Assembly (NCBI GenBank): GCA_964418745.1
Contig: CAYQMX010000002.1
Span: 62,001 to 126,000 of the forward strand
From: Scleromatobacter sp964418745
GTDB taxonomy: Bacteria; Pseudomonadota; Gammaproteobacteria; Burkholderiales; Burkholderiaceae_C
Direction: 5' to 3'
DNA: 64,000 nt
Numbering within the stretch: the stretch's first letter is position 1; the number at the start of each line of letters is the position of its first letter. The position numbers were made by a program, and so were the translations under genes. This document shows positions 28,832 to 36,510 of this stretch, in pieces. The notes under the pieces were generated by a model. The model searched no databases, was not told where the DNA came from, and saw only the letters and a program-made list of their open reading frames with translations.

Positions 28832-30517
28832 TCACATGCCGGCGTAGTTCGGGCCGCCGCCGCCCTCGGGGGTGACCCAGACGATGTTCTGGGTCGGGTC
28901 CTTGATGTCGCAGGTCTTGCAGTGCACGCAGTTCTGCGCGTTGATCTGCAGGCGATCGGTGTCGTCTGCGTTCTTGACGAACTCGTACACCCCGGCCGGG
29001 CAGTAGCGGCTCTCCGGGCCGGCGTACTTGGCCAGGTTGATCCCCACCGGCACCGAATCGTCCTTCAGGGTCAGGTGGATCGGCTGGTCCTCGGCGTGGT
29101 TGGTGTTGCTGACGAACACAGAGCTGAGGCGGTCGAAGGTGAGCTTGTTGTCGGGCTTCGGGTACGCGATCTTCGGCGCCTGCGCGGCCGGCAGCAGCGA
29201 CTCGTTGTCCTTCTTCGTGTTGTGCAGCGTCCACGGCGGGATCGGCACGCCCAGCTTGGGCAGCAGCCACTGCTCGATGCCGGTCATCAGGTTGCCGACC
29301 AGCCGGCCCTTCTTGAACCACAGCTTGAAGTTCTTCGTGCGCTGCAACTCGGTGTGCAGCCAGCTCTTGTCGAACGCGGCCGGGTAGTCGGCCAGTTCGT
29401 CCTGCTGGCGGCCGGCCTGCAGCGCGGCGAACGCCGCCTCGGCGGCCAGCATGCCGCTCTTGATCGCGGCGTGGCTGCCCTTGATGCGCGACGCGTTCAT
29501 CGTGCCGGCGTCGCAGCCCACCAGGGCGCCGCCCGGGAACACCAGCTTGGGCAGGCACTGCAGGCCGCCATTGTTGATGGCCCGCGCGCCGTACGAGATG
29601 CGCTTGCCGCCCTCGAGGTGCTTGCGGATGGCCGGGTGGGTCTTCCAGCGCTGCATCTCCTCGAACGGGCTCATCCACGGGTTCTTGTAGTCGAGGCCGA
29701 TCACGAAGCCGAGGGTGACCTTGTTGTCGCCGAGGTGGTACAGGAAGCCGCCGCCGAAGGTGTCGTCGGTCATCGGCCAGCCGGCCGTGTGCACGACGTG
29801 GCCGGCGTTGGCCTTGTCCGCCGGGATCTCCCACAGCTCCTTGATGCCGATGGCCCAGCTCTGGGCGTCGCGGCCGTGCAGGAGGTTGAACTTCGCGATG
29901 ACCTGCTTGCCCAGGTGGCCGCGCGCGCCTTCGGCGAAGATCGTGTACTTGCCGTGCAGCTCCATGCCCAGCTGAAACCCCTCGTGCGGCTGGCCGTCGC
30001 GGCCCACGCCCACGTTGCCGGTGGCCACGCCCTTGACCGCGCCCTGGTCGTCGTACAGCACCTCGGCGGCGGCGAAGCCGGGGAAGATCTCCACGCCCAG
30101 CGCCTCGGCCTGGCCGGCGAGCCACTTCGTGACGTTGCCCAGGCTGATGACGAAGTTGCCCTGGTTGTGCATGCAATCGGGGATCAGCCACGCCGGCGTG
30201 TTCGTCACGCCGGTCTCCGACAGGAACAGTACCTCGTCGCTGGTGACAGGCTGCAGCAGCGGCGCGCCGTCGGCCTTCCAGTTCGGCAGCAACTCGGTGA
30301 TGGCGCGCGGGTCCATCACGGCGCCGGACAGGATGTGCGCGCCCGGCTCGGAGCCCTTCTCCAGCACGACGACCGACACTTCCTTGCCCGCCGCGGCAGC
30401 CAGCTGCTTCAGGCGGATTGCCGTGGACAGGCCGGCCGGGCCGGCGCCGACGACGACGACGTCGTATTCCATCGCCTCTCGCGGGCCGTACTGGGCAATG
30501 AGTTCTTGCGGGGTCAT
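28832..30517 (-). CDS. Electron transfer flavoprotein-ubiquinone oxidoreductase
   Basis: ETF-QO passes electrons from acyl-CoA dehydrogenases, through ETF, to ubiquinone at the inner membrane. The 561-residue protein has an FAD motif VVVVGAGPAGLSTAIRL near residue 19, GAHILSGAVMDPRA, and a C-terminal 4Fe-4S region with YCPAGVYEF and NCVHCKTCDIKDPTQNI. It ends in GGGGPNYAGM, as in typical family members. The start at 30517 is preferred over an upstream Met at 30571 because GGAAAG precedes it and it matches family N-termini. No etfAB genes lie in the window. It is divergent from the SDR gene. Confidence 0.95.
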   Translation of the reverse strand: MTPQELIAQYGPREAMEYDVVVVGAGPAGLSTAIRLKQLAAAAGKEVSVVVLEKGSEPGAHILSGAVMDPRAITELLPNWKADGAPLLQPVTSDEVLFLSETGVTNTPAWLIPDCMHNQGNFVISLGNVTKWLAGQAEALGVEIFPGFAAAEVLYDDQGAVKGVATGNVGVGRDGQPHEGFQLGMELHGKYTIFAEGARGHLGKQVIAKFNLLHGRDAQSWAIGIKELWEIPADKANAGHVVHTAGWPMTDDTFGGGFLYHLGDNKVTLGFVIGLDYKNPWMSPFEEMQRWKTHPAIRKHLEGGKRISYGARAINNGGLQCLPKLVFPGGALVGCDAGTMNASRIKGSHAAIKSGMLAAEAAFAALQAGRQQDELADYPAAFDKSWLHTELQRTKNFKLWFKKGRLVGNLMTGIEQWLLPKLGVPIPPWTLHNTKKDNESLLPAAQAPKIAYPKPDNKLTFDRLSSVFVSNTNHAEDQPIHLTLKDDSVPVGINLAKYAGPESRYCPAGVYEFVKNADDTDRLQINAQNCVHCKTCDIKDPTQNIVWVTPEGGGGPNYAGM

Positions 30518-30596
30518 GAGCAGCTTTCCAGGGAAGTTTGAATGCCTTGGCCGGGGCCGATGGACGTGCATTCTACGGGGCGGCCTGACAGAAATA

Positions 30597-30622
30597 GCAC
30601 GATCGTTCGATTTTTGTCGTGC
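30597..30622. promoter_or_regulatory. Inverted repeat in the ETF-QO/SDR divergent promoter region
   Basis: GCACGA at 30597-30602 and TCGTGC at 30617-30622 form an inverted repeat around an A/T-rich centre that itself contains CGAT-TT-CGAT-like symmetry. The position between two divergent genes suits an operator. No regulator is known. Confidence 0.35.
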
Positions 30623-30690
30623 ATGCTATGGTGGCGCCACCACGCTCCCCCCGGGAGCTCGCGCGACGAACATCGAGAGAGAGAACCATC

Positions 30691-31473
30691 ATGGGCATGA
30701 AGATCGACCTGGCGGGCCGCGTGGCCTTCGTCACCGGCGCCTCCAGCGGGCTGGGCGCGCAGTTCGCCAAGACGCTGGCCGATTCCGGCGCGGGCGTCGT
30801 GCTGGCCGCGCGCCGCGTCGAACGGCTGAAGACCCTGCGCGCCGAGATCGAGGCGCACGGCGGCGATGCCCACGTGGTGGAGCTCGACGTCACCGACCCC
30901 GACAGCATCAAGGCCGCCGTCGCCCATGCCGAGACCGAGATGGGGGTCATCGACATCCTGGTCAACAACTCCGGCGTCAGCACCACGCAGAAGCTGACCG
31001 ACGTCACCCCCGAGGACTTCGACTACGTGTTCGACGTCAACGCCCGCGGCGCCTTCTTCGTCGCCCAGGAAGTGGCCAAGCGCATGATCGCCCGCGCTCG
31101 CGGCGCCGCGCCGGGCACATACACGGGCGGGCGCATCGTCAACGTCGCCTCGATGGCGGGCCTGCGCCCGCTGTCGCAGATCGGCATCTACGCGATGAGC
31201 AAGGCCTCGGTGATCCACATGACGCGCGCGATGGCGCTCGAATGGGGCCGCTACGACATCAACGTCAACGCACTGTGCCCCGGCTACATCGACACCGAGA
31301 TCAACCACCACCACTGGGCCACCGAGGCGGGCCAGAAGCTGATCCAGATGACGCCGCGCAAGCGCATCGGCAAGCCGTCGGACCTCGACAGCGCGCTGCT
31401 GATGCTGTGCGCCAACGAGAGCCATTTCATCAACGGCGCCGTCCTCCAGGCCGACGACGGCTTCGGTCTGTGA
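30691..31473 (+). CDS. Short-chain dehydrogenase/reductase
   Basis: This 260-residue classical SDR has the cofactor motif TGASSGLG near residue 15, NNSG in the central strand, and the catalytic Tyr167-x3-Lys171 in YAMSKASV, with Ser in NVASMAG. The residue after the second strand (AARRVERL) favours NADP(H). Its substrate is unknown; the neighbourhood of acyl-CoA enzymes makes a 3-hydroxyacyl or related substrate reasonable. The ATG at 30691 follows a GAGAGAGA ribosome site. The thioesterase gene starts 37 bases after its stop, so they may form an operon. Confidence 0.87.
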   Translation: MGMKIDLAGRVAFVTGASSGLGAQFAKTLADSGAGVVLAARRVERLKTLRAEIEAHGGDAHVVELDVTDPDSIKAAVAHAETEMGVIDILVNNSGVSTTQKLTDVTPEDFDYVFDVNARGAFFVAQEVAKRMIARARGAAPGTYTGGRIVNVASMAGLRPLSQIGIYAMSKASVIHMTRAMALEWGRYDINVNALCPGYIDTEINHHHWATEAGQKLIQMTPRKRIGKPSDLDSALLMLCANESHFINGAVLQADDGFGL

Positions 31474-31510
31474 CAGCCCCCTCGCTGCCCGGGTTCTCTT
31501 CGAAGATGCC

Positions 31511-31936
31511 ATGAGGTTCGAGCTGCCGGGCGACCTCAGGCTGGTGCACGAGATGCGCATCCCGGTGCGCTGGGGTGACCTCGACGCGATGGGCCACGTC
31601 AACAACACGATCTACTTCCGCTACTTCGAGTCGCTGCGCATCGAGTGGCTGATGACGGTGCGGGCCGAGCCCAACCCGACCGGCGTCGGCCCGGTGATGG
31701 CCAACGGCTTCTGCAACTTCATCCAGCAGATCGAGTACCCGGGCGAGATCGTCGCGCGCCACTTCGTCACCCCGCCGCGCGCAGGCGCCAAGAGCCTGGA
31801 CACGTATTTCACGCTGTCCATGGCCGACGCGCCCGACGTCGTCTGCGCCAATGGCGGCGCGACGCTGGTGTGGCTGGACTTCCCGAACAGGAAGACGGTG
31901 GTGCTGCCGGACGACCTGCGCGCGGCCTGCAGCTGA
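31511..31936 (+). CDS. Hotdog-fold acyl-CoA thioesterase (4HBT/YbgC type)
   Basis: The 141-residue protein has the 4-hydroxybenzoyl-CoA thioesterase signature WGDLDAMGHVNNTIYFRYFESLR, in which the Asp after GD-L acts in catalysis. The strands FIQQIEYPGEI and VVCANGGATLVWLDF complete a single hotdog domain. It would release free acids from acyl-CoA. It lies just after the SDR on the same strand and converges with the PAS-LuxR gene. Confidence 0.85.
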   Translation: MRFELPGDLRLVHEMRIPVRWGDLDAMGHVNNTIYFRYFESLRIEWLMTVRAEPNPTGVGPVMANGFCNFIQQIEYPGEIVARHFVTPPRAGAKSLDTYFTLSMADAPDVVCANGGATLVWLDFPNRKTVVLPDDLRAACS

Positions 31937-31949
31937 AGGCCGGCGCGGC

Positions 31950-32564
31950 TCAGGCGGCCAGCAGCTTGTGCACGAGTTCGGCCGTGGTGGACGCGCCCAC
32001 CTTGCGCATCAGCCGCGCCCGGTACACATCGACGGTGCGCGGGCTGATGCCCAGCCGCTTGCCCACCATCTTGCTGGTGAGCCCCTCGATCAGCAGCGCG
32101 GCGATCTCGCGCTCGCGGGCGGTGAAATCGAGTTTCAGGGAGCGCCGGGACGACAGGTCCTCGAAGCTCCAGATGCCTGCCGCGTGCGGGTCGGCGGCGT
32201 CCAGCGCGTGGCCCCACACGTGGCACCAGAACAGCTCGCCGTCGATGCGGCGCATCACGCGCTCGTCGGCGTAGCGGCCGTCGGTGTCCAGGCTGGCGAC
32301 GATGCGCTCGCCGGTGCGCTCGTACTCGCCCTGCGTCGGGTACAGCACGCGGAACGACTGCCCGATCAGCTGCTCGCGCTCGGCGCGGAACATGGCCAGC
32401 GCAGCGCGGTTGCAGTCGATCATCAGCCGGTGGCGCGACAGCACCAGGCCGATGGGCGCGAACTCGAACGCGGTGCGGTAGTCGAAGCCGGCGCGCAGGT
32501 CGGCCGCGTGGGCGAGGGCCTCGGCCGAGGCGGCGCCCGCGGGCAGGGCGCTGTCGCGGCTCAC
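31950..32564 (-). CDS. PAS-LuxR transcriptional regulator
   Basis: The 204-residue protein has a PAS sensor domain (FEFAPIGLVLSRHRLMIDCNRAALAMF, residues about 30-130) and a C-terminal LuxR/FixJ helix-turn-helix (FTAREREIAALLIEGLTSKMVGKRLGISPRTVDVYRARLMRKV). There is no receiver domain, so it is a one-component regulator. The start is GTG at 32564, overlapping the stop of the PaaI-like thioesterase as GTGA. Its target could be the nearby thioesterase and CoA-transferase genes, which share a palindromic control region; this is inference. Confidence 0.85.
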   Translation of the reverse strand: MSRDSALPAGAASAEALAHAADLRAGFDYRTAFEFAPIGLVLSRHRLMIDCNRAALAMFRAEREQLIGQSFRVLYPTQGEYERTGERIVASLDTDGRYADERVMRRIDGELFWCHVWGHALDAADPHAAGIWSFEDLSSRRSLKLDFTAREREIAALLIEGLTSKMVGKRLGISPRTVDVYRARLMRKVGASTTAELVHKLLAA

Positions 32565-32968
32565 AGCAGCGCGCTGGTGCTGGTCGCGTGCGCGGCGACC
32601 TGGCCGTCGGGCAGCCTCAGCGTCACCTCGCCGAACACGAGGTTGCGGCCGCGCTTGAGGATGCGCGCCTCGACGGCGACCTCGGCCACGTCCCGGCCGA
32701 CCGGGCGCAGGAAGCTGGTCTGCAGCTGGACGGTGGTCTGCGGCCGGAAGCCGCCCATCACGTGGCTGATGGCCAGCACCAGCGCGGTGTCCGCGGCGGC
32801 CATCAGGGTCTGCCCGCAGACGACCCCGCCCGCGTGCACGTGACGCGCGCGCACGGGCAGAGCGAGCGTGACGCCGTCCTCGGCCGTGGCGCGGACGTCG
32901 AGCTCGAGTTCGCGCACCCATTCGGCGAAGACGTCGGCGTAGAGGGTCTGCAGTTCGGCGGTCGTCAT
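32561..32968 (-). CDS. PaaI-like hotdog thioesterase
   Basis: The 135-residue protein shows the PaaI-type pattern HVHAGGVVCGQTLMAAADTALVLA, followed by TTVQLQTSFLRPV and a C-terminal strand VAAHATSTSAL. It should hydrolyse acyl- or aryl-CoA esters. Its GTGA overlap couples it to the PAS-LuxR regulator. TAGAAT seven bases before the ATG, with no ribosome site, suggests a leaderless message; that element sits inside an inverted repeat. It is divergent from the CoA-transferase genes. Confidence 0.82.
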   Translation of the reverse strand: MTTAELQTLYADVFAEWVRELELDVRATAEDGVTLALPVRARHVHAGGVVCGQTLMAAADTALVLAISHVMGGFRPQTTVQLQTSFLRPVGRDVAEVAVEARILKRGRNLVFGEVTLRLPDGQVAAHATSTSALL

Positions 32969-32997
32969 GTAGTCAATTCTACGTAATGACTACGTAA
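32969..32997. promoter_or_regulatory. Palindromic operator with overlapping -10 between thioesterase and CoA-transferase genes
   Basis: GTAGTCA at 32969-32975 and TGACTAC at 32987-32993 form an inverted repeat that begins one base from the thioesterase ATG. CTACGTAA is present twice (32979-32986 and 32990-32997), 11 bases apart, and a related CTACTTAA lies on the other strand near 33002-33009. The minus-strand TAGAAT (32976-32981) falls between the arms, so a bound protein would block that promoter. Confidence 0.6.
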
Positions 32998-33086
32998 CGC
33001 CTTAAGTAGTACGCTCTGGCCCTTCCGCACCGGAGCAGACTCCGGGCTGTCGCACCTCGAATTTCCCCTTCCGGAGACAAGCGCGC

Positions 33087-33791
33087 ATGAACAAGGTCTA
33101 CCCGAGCGCCGCCGCGGCGCTGCAAGGCATCGTCAAGGACGGCCAGCTGCTGGCCGTCGGAGGCTTCGGCCTCTGCGGCATTCCCGAGGCGCTGATCGAC
33201 GCGTTGCGCGACACCGGCGCCAAGGACCTGACGGTCATCTCCAACAACGCGGGCGTCGACGGCTTCGGCCTGGGCAAGCTGCTCGCCACGCGCCAGATCA
33301 GCAAGATGATCTCGAGCTACGTCGGCGAGAACAAGGAGTTCGAGCGCCAGTACCTGGCCGGCGAGCTCAAGCTCGACTTCACGCCGCAGGGCACGCTGGC
33401 CGAGAAGCTGCGCGCCGGCGGCGCCGGCATCCCGGCCTTCTTCACCAAGACCGGCGTGGGCACCATCGTGGCCGACGGCAAGGAGATCCGCGAGTTCGAC
33501 GGCCACAAGTACGTGATGGAGCTGGCGCTGAACCCGGAGGTCTCGCTGGTGAAGGCCTGGAAGGCCGACAGGTCGGGCAACCTGCTGTTCCGCCGCACCG
33601 CGCGCAACTTCAACCCGAACGTGGCGCAGGCCGGCAAGATCACCGTGGTGGAGGTCGAGGAGATCGTCGAGACCGGCACCTTCGATCCCGACCAGGTCCA
33701 CCTGCCCGGCATCTTCGTGCACCGCATCGTGCTCAATGCCACCCCCGAGAAGCGCATCGAACAACGCACCGTCACCAAGACGGCCGCCTGA
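33087..33791 (+). CDS. scoA: 3-oxoacid CoA-transferase subunit A
   Basis: This is the first subunit of a succinyl-CoA:3-ketoacid CoA-transferase, which activates acetoacetate for ketone-body use. The 234 residues match family length. Motifs are VGGFGLCGIPEALI, SNNAGVDGFGLGKLL, and GGAGIPAFFTKTGVGT, all characteristic of SCOT alpha. The ATG follows TTCCGGAGACAAG, with GGAG at usable spacing. Subunit B starts 22 bases later. The palindromic control region upstream is shared with the divergent thioesterase gene. Confidence 0.93.
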   Translation: MNKVYPSAAAALQGIVKDGQLLAVGGFGLCGIPEALIDALRDTGAKDLTVISNNAGVDGFGLGKLLATRQISKMISSYVGENKEFERQYLAGELKLDFTPQGTLAEKLRAGGAGIPAFFTKTGVGTIVADGKEIREFDGHKYVMELALNPEVSLVKAWKADRSGNLLFRRTARNFNPNVAQAGKITVVEVEEIVETGTFDPDQVHLPGIFVHRIVLNATPEKRIEQRTVTKTAA

Positions 33792-33813
33792 AGACACACG
33801 GAGACTCCACAAA

Positions 33814-34452
33814 ATGGCTTGGACGCGAGACGAGATGGCGGCACGTGCCGCCCGGGAACTGCACGACGGCTTCTACGTGAACCTGGGCATCGGCCTGCCG
33901 ACCCTGGTGGCCAACCACGTGCCCGCGGGCATGGAGGTGTGGCTGCAGAGCGAGAACGGCCTGCTGGGCATCGGCCCGTTCCCCACCGAGGACAAGGTGG
34001 ACGCCGACATGATCAACGCCGGCAAGCAGACCGTGACGACGCTGCCCGGCTCCAGCATCTTCTCCAGCGCGGACAGCTTCGGCATGATCCGCGGCGGCAA
34101 GATCAACCTGGCCATCCTGGGCGCGATGCAGGTCAGCGAGCACGGCGATCTGGCCAACTGGATGATTCCCGGCAAGATGGTCAAGGGCATGGGCGGCGCG
34201 ATGGACCTGGTCGCCGGCGTCGGCCGCGTCGTCGTGCTGATGGAGCACGTGGCCACCAAGAAGGACGGCTCGACCGACCTCAAGATCATCCCGAAGTGCA
34301 CGCTGCCGCTGACCGGCGTGGGCGTGGTCAACCGCATCATCACCGACCTGTGCGTGCTCGACGTCGCGCCGGAAGGCCTGAAGCTGGTGGAGCTTGCACC
34401 CGGCGTCACCCGTGAGCAAGTCCAGGAGCGCACGGGCGCAGTCCTTCACTGA
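33814..34452 (+). CDS. scoB: 3-oxoacid CoA-transferase subunit B
   Basis: The 212-residue second subunit carries the catalytic glutamate in LQSENGLLGIGP near residue 47, which forms the CoA thioester intermediate. Other SCOT beta motifs are FYVNLGIGLPTLV, GQTVTTLPGSSIFSSADSF-like residues, and the C-terminal DLCVLDVAPEGLKLVELAPG. With ScoA it transfers CoA from succinyl-CoA to acetoacetate in the cytoplasm. It converges with pyrD across a repeated GC-rich element. Confidence 0.93.
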   Translation: MAWTRDEMAARAARELHDGFYVNLGIGLPTLVANHVPAGMEVWLQSENGLLGIGPFPTEDKVDADMINAGKQTVTTLPGSSIFSSADSFGMIRGGKINLAILGAMQVSEHGDLANWMIPGKMVKGMGGAMDLVAGVGRVVVLMEHVATKKDGSTDLKIIPKCTLPLTGVGVVNRIITDLCVLDVAPEGLKLVELAPGVTREQVQERTGAVLH

Positions 34453-34512
34453 ACTGCCGGCGCTGAACGGGGCCGGCGCTGCCGCTCCACGGTACGCATA
34501 GGACCCGAGGGA

Positions 34513-34677
34513 GCGGGAGAACCGGCTCTGCCGGGCTCCTCGCGGCCGGCCCCCTCGGGGGGCAGCGAGCGCCAGCGAGCGTGGGGGGCCCTGACTGCGG
34601 GAGAACCGGCTCCGCCGGGCTCCACGCGGCCGGCCCCCTCGGGGGCAGCGAGCGCTAGCGAGCGTGGGGGCCCTTGA
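34513..34677. repeat. Two tandem copies of a GC-rich intergenic repeat
   Basis: Copies of about 82 bases run 34513-34594 and 34597-34677, 84 bases apart. Each contains GGAGAACCGGCTC, CGCGGCCGGCCCCCTCGGGG, and a double AGCGAGCG before GTGGGGGCC. GCCCCC-TC-GGGGGC can fold as a short hairpin. Similar elements are, from memory, common between genes in Comamonadaceae. Copy 2 overlaps the 3' end of pyrD. Confidence 0.85.
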
Positions 34678-35704
34678 TGGCTTGCGCGGCCTCGCGCACC
34701 AGCGGCGCGCCGTGGTAGATCAGGCCGGTGTAGACCTGCACGAGATCGGCCCCCGCGGCGATCTTGGACTTCGCATCGGCGCCCGACATCACGCCGCCCA
34801 CCCCGATGATGGGGAAGTCCTTGCCGAGCTCGCCGCGCAGCTGGCGGATGACGCGGTTGCTCGCCTCCAGCACCGGCGCGCCCGACAGGCCGCCGGCTTC
34901 CTCGGCGTGCCTCAGGCCCTTGACGGCCTCGCGCGAGATCGTCGTGTTGGTGGCGATGACGCCGTCCATGCCGTGGCGGCCCAGCGTGGCGGCGATCACG
35001 TGCACCTGGCCTTCGTCGAGGTCGGGGGCGATCTTCAGGAACATCGGCACCTTGCGGCCATGTTCCGTGGCCAGCGCCGTGCGGCGCGCGGTCAGCGCGC
35101 CCAGCAGCGCGTCCAGCGCCTCGTCGCTCTGCAGCGCGCGCAGGTTCTTGGTGTTGGGGCTGGAGATGTTGACGGTCACGTAGTCGGCGTGCGGATAGAC
35201 GCCGGCCAGGCCGAGCAGGTAGTCGTCGCTGGCGTTCTCGTTCGGCGTCGCGGCGTTCTTGCCGATGTTCAGGCCCAGGATGCCGCCCGCGCGGCGGAAG
35301 CTGTGCGCGCGGCGGACGTTGTCCAGGAACGCGGCCAGGCCCTGGTTGTTGAACCCGAGCCGGTTGATCAGCGCGTTGGCCTCGGGCAGGCGGAACATGC
35401 GCGGCTTCGGGTTGCCCGGCTGCGCCTTGGGCGTGACCGTGCCCACCTCGATGAAGCCGAAGCCCATCGCCCCCAGCCCGTCGATGCAGCGGCCGTTCTT
35501 GTCGAGGCCGGCGGCCAGGCCGACGCGGTTGGGGAACTTCAGCCCGGCGATGGTCACCGGGTCGTCCACGCGCGGCTCGCTCCACAGGCATTGCAGCCGC
35601 GTGTTCTGCAGCCGCGCCATCGCCTCCAGGGTCAGCTCGTGGGCTTGCTCCGGGTCGAGGCCGAACAGGAACGGGCGGGTGAGGGCATAGGGAACGAGCG
35701 ACAT
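34655..35704 (-). CDS. pyrD: Dihydroorotate dehydrogenase, class 2
   Basis: PyrD oxidises dihydroorotate to orotate in pyrimidine synthesis and passes electrons to ubiquinone at the membrane. The 349-residue protein has the class 2 N-terminal helices (PFLFGLDPEQAHELTL), LAAGLDKNG for FMN binding, and the catalytic serine in VNISSPNTKNLR. GVGGVMSGADA and the phosphate site follow. The final residues KGPHAR and the TAG stop are encoded within an intergenic repeat; the stop depends on a base that differs between the two repeat copies. The end is therefore probably a recent extension or truncation. Confidence 0.95.
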   Translation of the reverse strand: MSLVPYALTRPFLFGLDPEQAHELTLEAMARLQNTRLQCLWSEPRVDDPVTIAGLKFPNRVGLAAGLDKNGRCIDGLGAMGFGFIEVGTVTPKAQPGNPKPRMFRLPEANALINRLGFNNQGLAAFLDNVRRAHSFRRAGGILGLNIGKNAATPNENASDDYLLGLAGVYPHADYVTVNISSPNTKNLRALQSDEALDALLGALTARRTALATEHGRKVPMFLKIAPDLDEGQVHVIAATLGRHGMDGVIATNTTISREAVKGLRHAEEAGGLSGAPVLEASNRVIRQLRGELGKDFPIIGVGGVMSGADAKSKIAAGADLVQVYTGLIYHGAPLVREAAQAIKGPHAR

Positions 35705-35823
35705 GGGAGCGGTGGCGAAAGAGGTGGCGTATTGTCCGCGAAGGCGGCTTGCCCGCCGATGGAAAGCTGTCGACGCCGCACTCGAAAGTTCGTGCCCGGA
35801 GTCGCGCGACGCGCCCGCGCTGG

Positions 35824-35829
35824 GATAAT
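35824..35829 (+). promoter_or_regulatory. -10-like element directly before rpiA
   Basis: GATAAT is followed by six bases and the rpiA ATG, with no ribosome site. A leaderless start is suggested. Confidence 0.4.
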
Positions 35830-35835
35830 CCGGCG

Positions 35836-36504
35836 ATGACTCAAGACGAACTCAAGGCCCTGGTCGGCCAGGCGGCCATCGCGTACGTGCAACCCGGCAG
35901 CATCGTTGGCGTGGGCACCGGCTCCACCGTGAACCACTTCATCGAGGCGCTGGCGCGGATGCCGGTGCGCGTGGCCGGCGCGGTGTCGAGCTCCGTGCAG
36001 AGCACCGAACGCCTGAAGCGCCACGGCATCCCGGTGCTCGAGGCCAGCGATGTCACCGGCCTGGGCGTCTACGTGGACGGCGCCGACGAGATCGACCCGC
36101 GCGGCTGCATGATCAAGGGCGGCGGCGCGGCCCTGACCCGCGAGAAGATCGTCGCCGACCTGGCCGAGAAGTTCGTCTGCATCGCCGACGAATCCAAGCG
36201 CGTGCCGGTGCTGGGCCGCTTCCCGCTGCCGGTCGAGGTGATCGCCATCGCGGTGCCGCAGGTCATGCGCCGCTTCGCCGCGCTGGGCGGCCAGCCCGCC
36301 GTGCGCGCCGGCGTGCTCACCGACAACGGCCACCCGCTGGTGGACGTGCGCGGCCTGTCCATCACCGATCCCGACGCGCTGGAGCGCGAGATCAACCAGT
36401 GGCCGGGCGTGGTCAGCGTGGGCATCTTCGCGCGCCACCGCGCCAGCGTGTGCCTGCTGGGCACGGCCGCGGGCGTGCAGACGCTCACCTTCGACCGCGG
36501 CTGA
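35836..36504 (+). CDS. rpiA: Ribose-5-phosphate isomerase A
   Basis: RpiA interconverts ribose 5-phosphate and ribulose 5-phosphate in the pentose phosphate pathway. The 222-residue protein has GVGTGSTVNHFI near residue 25, SSVQSTERLK, the DGADEID motif carrying the catalytic acid, and KGGGAALTREKIVA. Length and motifs are typical. The ATG lacks a ribosome site; a -10-like GATAAT lies six bases upstream. It is divergent from pyrD and converges with mnmC, with only six bases between their stops. Confidence 0.95.
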   Translation: MTQDELKALVGQAAIAYVQPGSIVGVGTGSTVNHFIEALARMPVRVAGAVSSSVQSTERLKRHGIPVLEASDVTGLGVYVDGADEIDPRGCMIKGGGAALTREKIVADLAEKFVCIADESKRVPVLGRFPLPVEVIAIAVPQVMRRFAALGGQPAVRAGVLTDNGHPLVDVRGLSITDPDALEREINQWPGVVSVGIFARHRASVCLLGTAAGVQTLTFDRG

Positions 36505-36510
36505 GGCGGG

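Noticed and set aside
34513..34677. Insertion sequence remnant
   Set aside because: The repeats have no terminal inverted repeats with target duplications and no transposase fragment; they look like genome-wide intergenic elements.
34446..35591. A 381-codon minus-strand frame through the intergenic repeats
   Set aside because: It overlaps pyrD in another frame and reads through repeats; there is no family resemblance.
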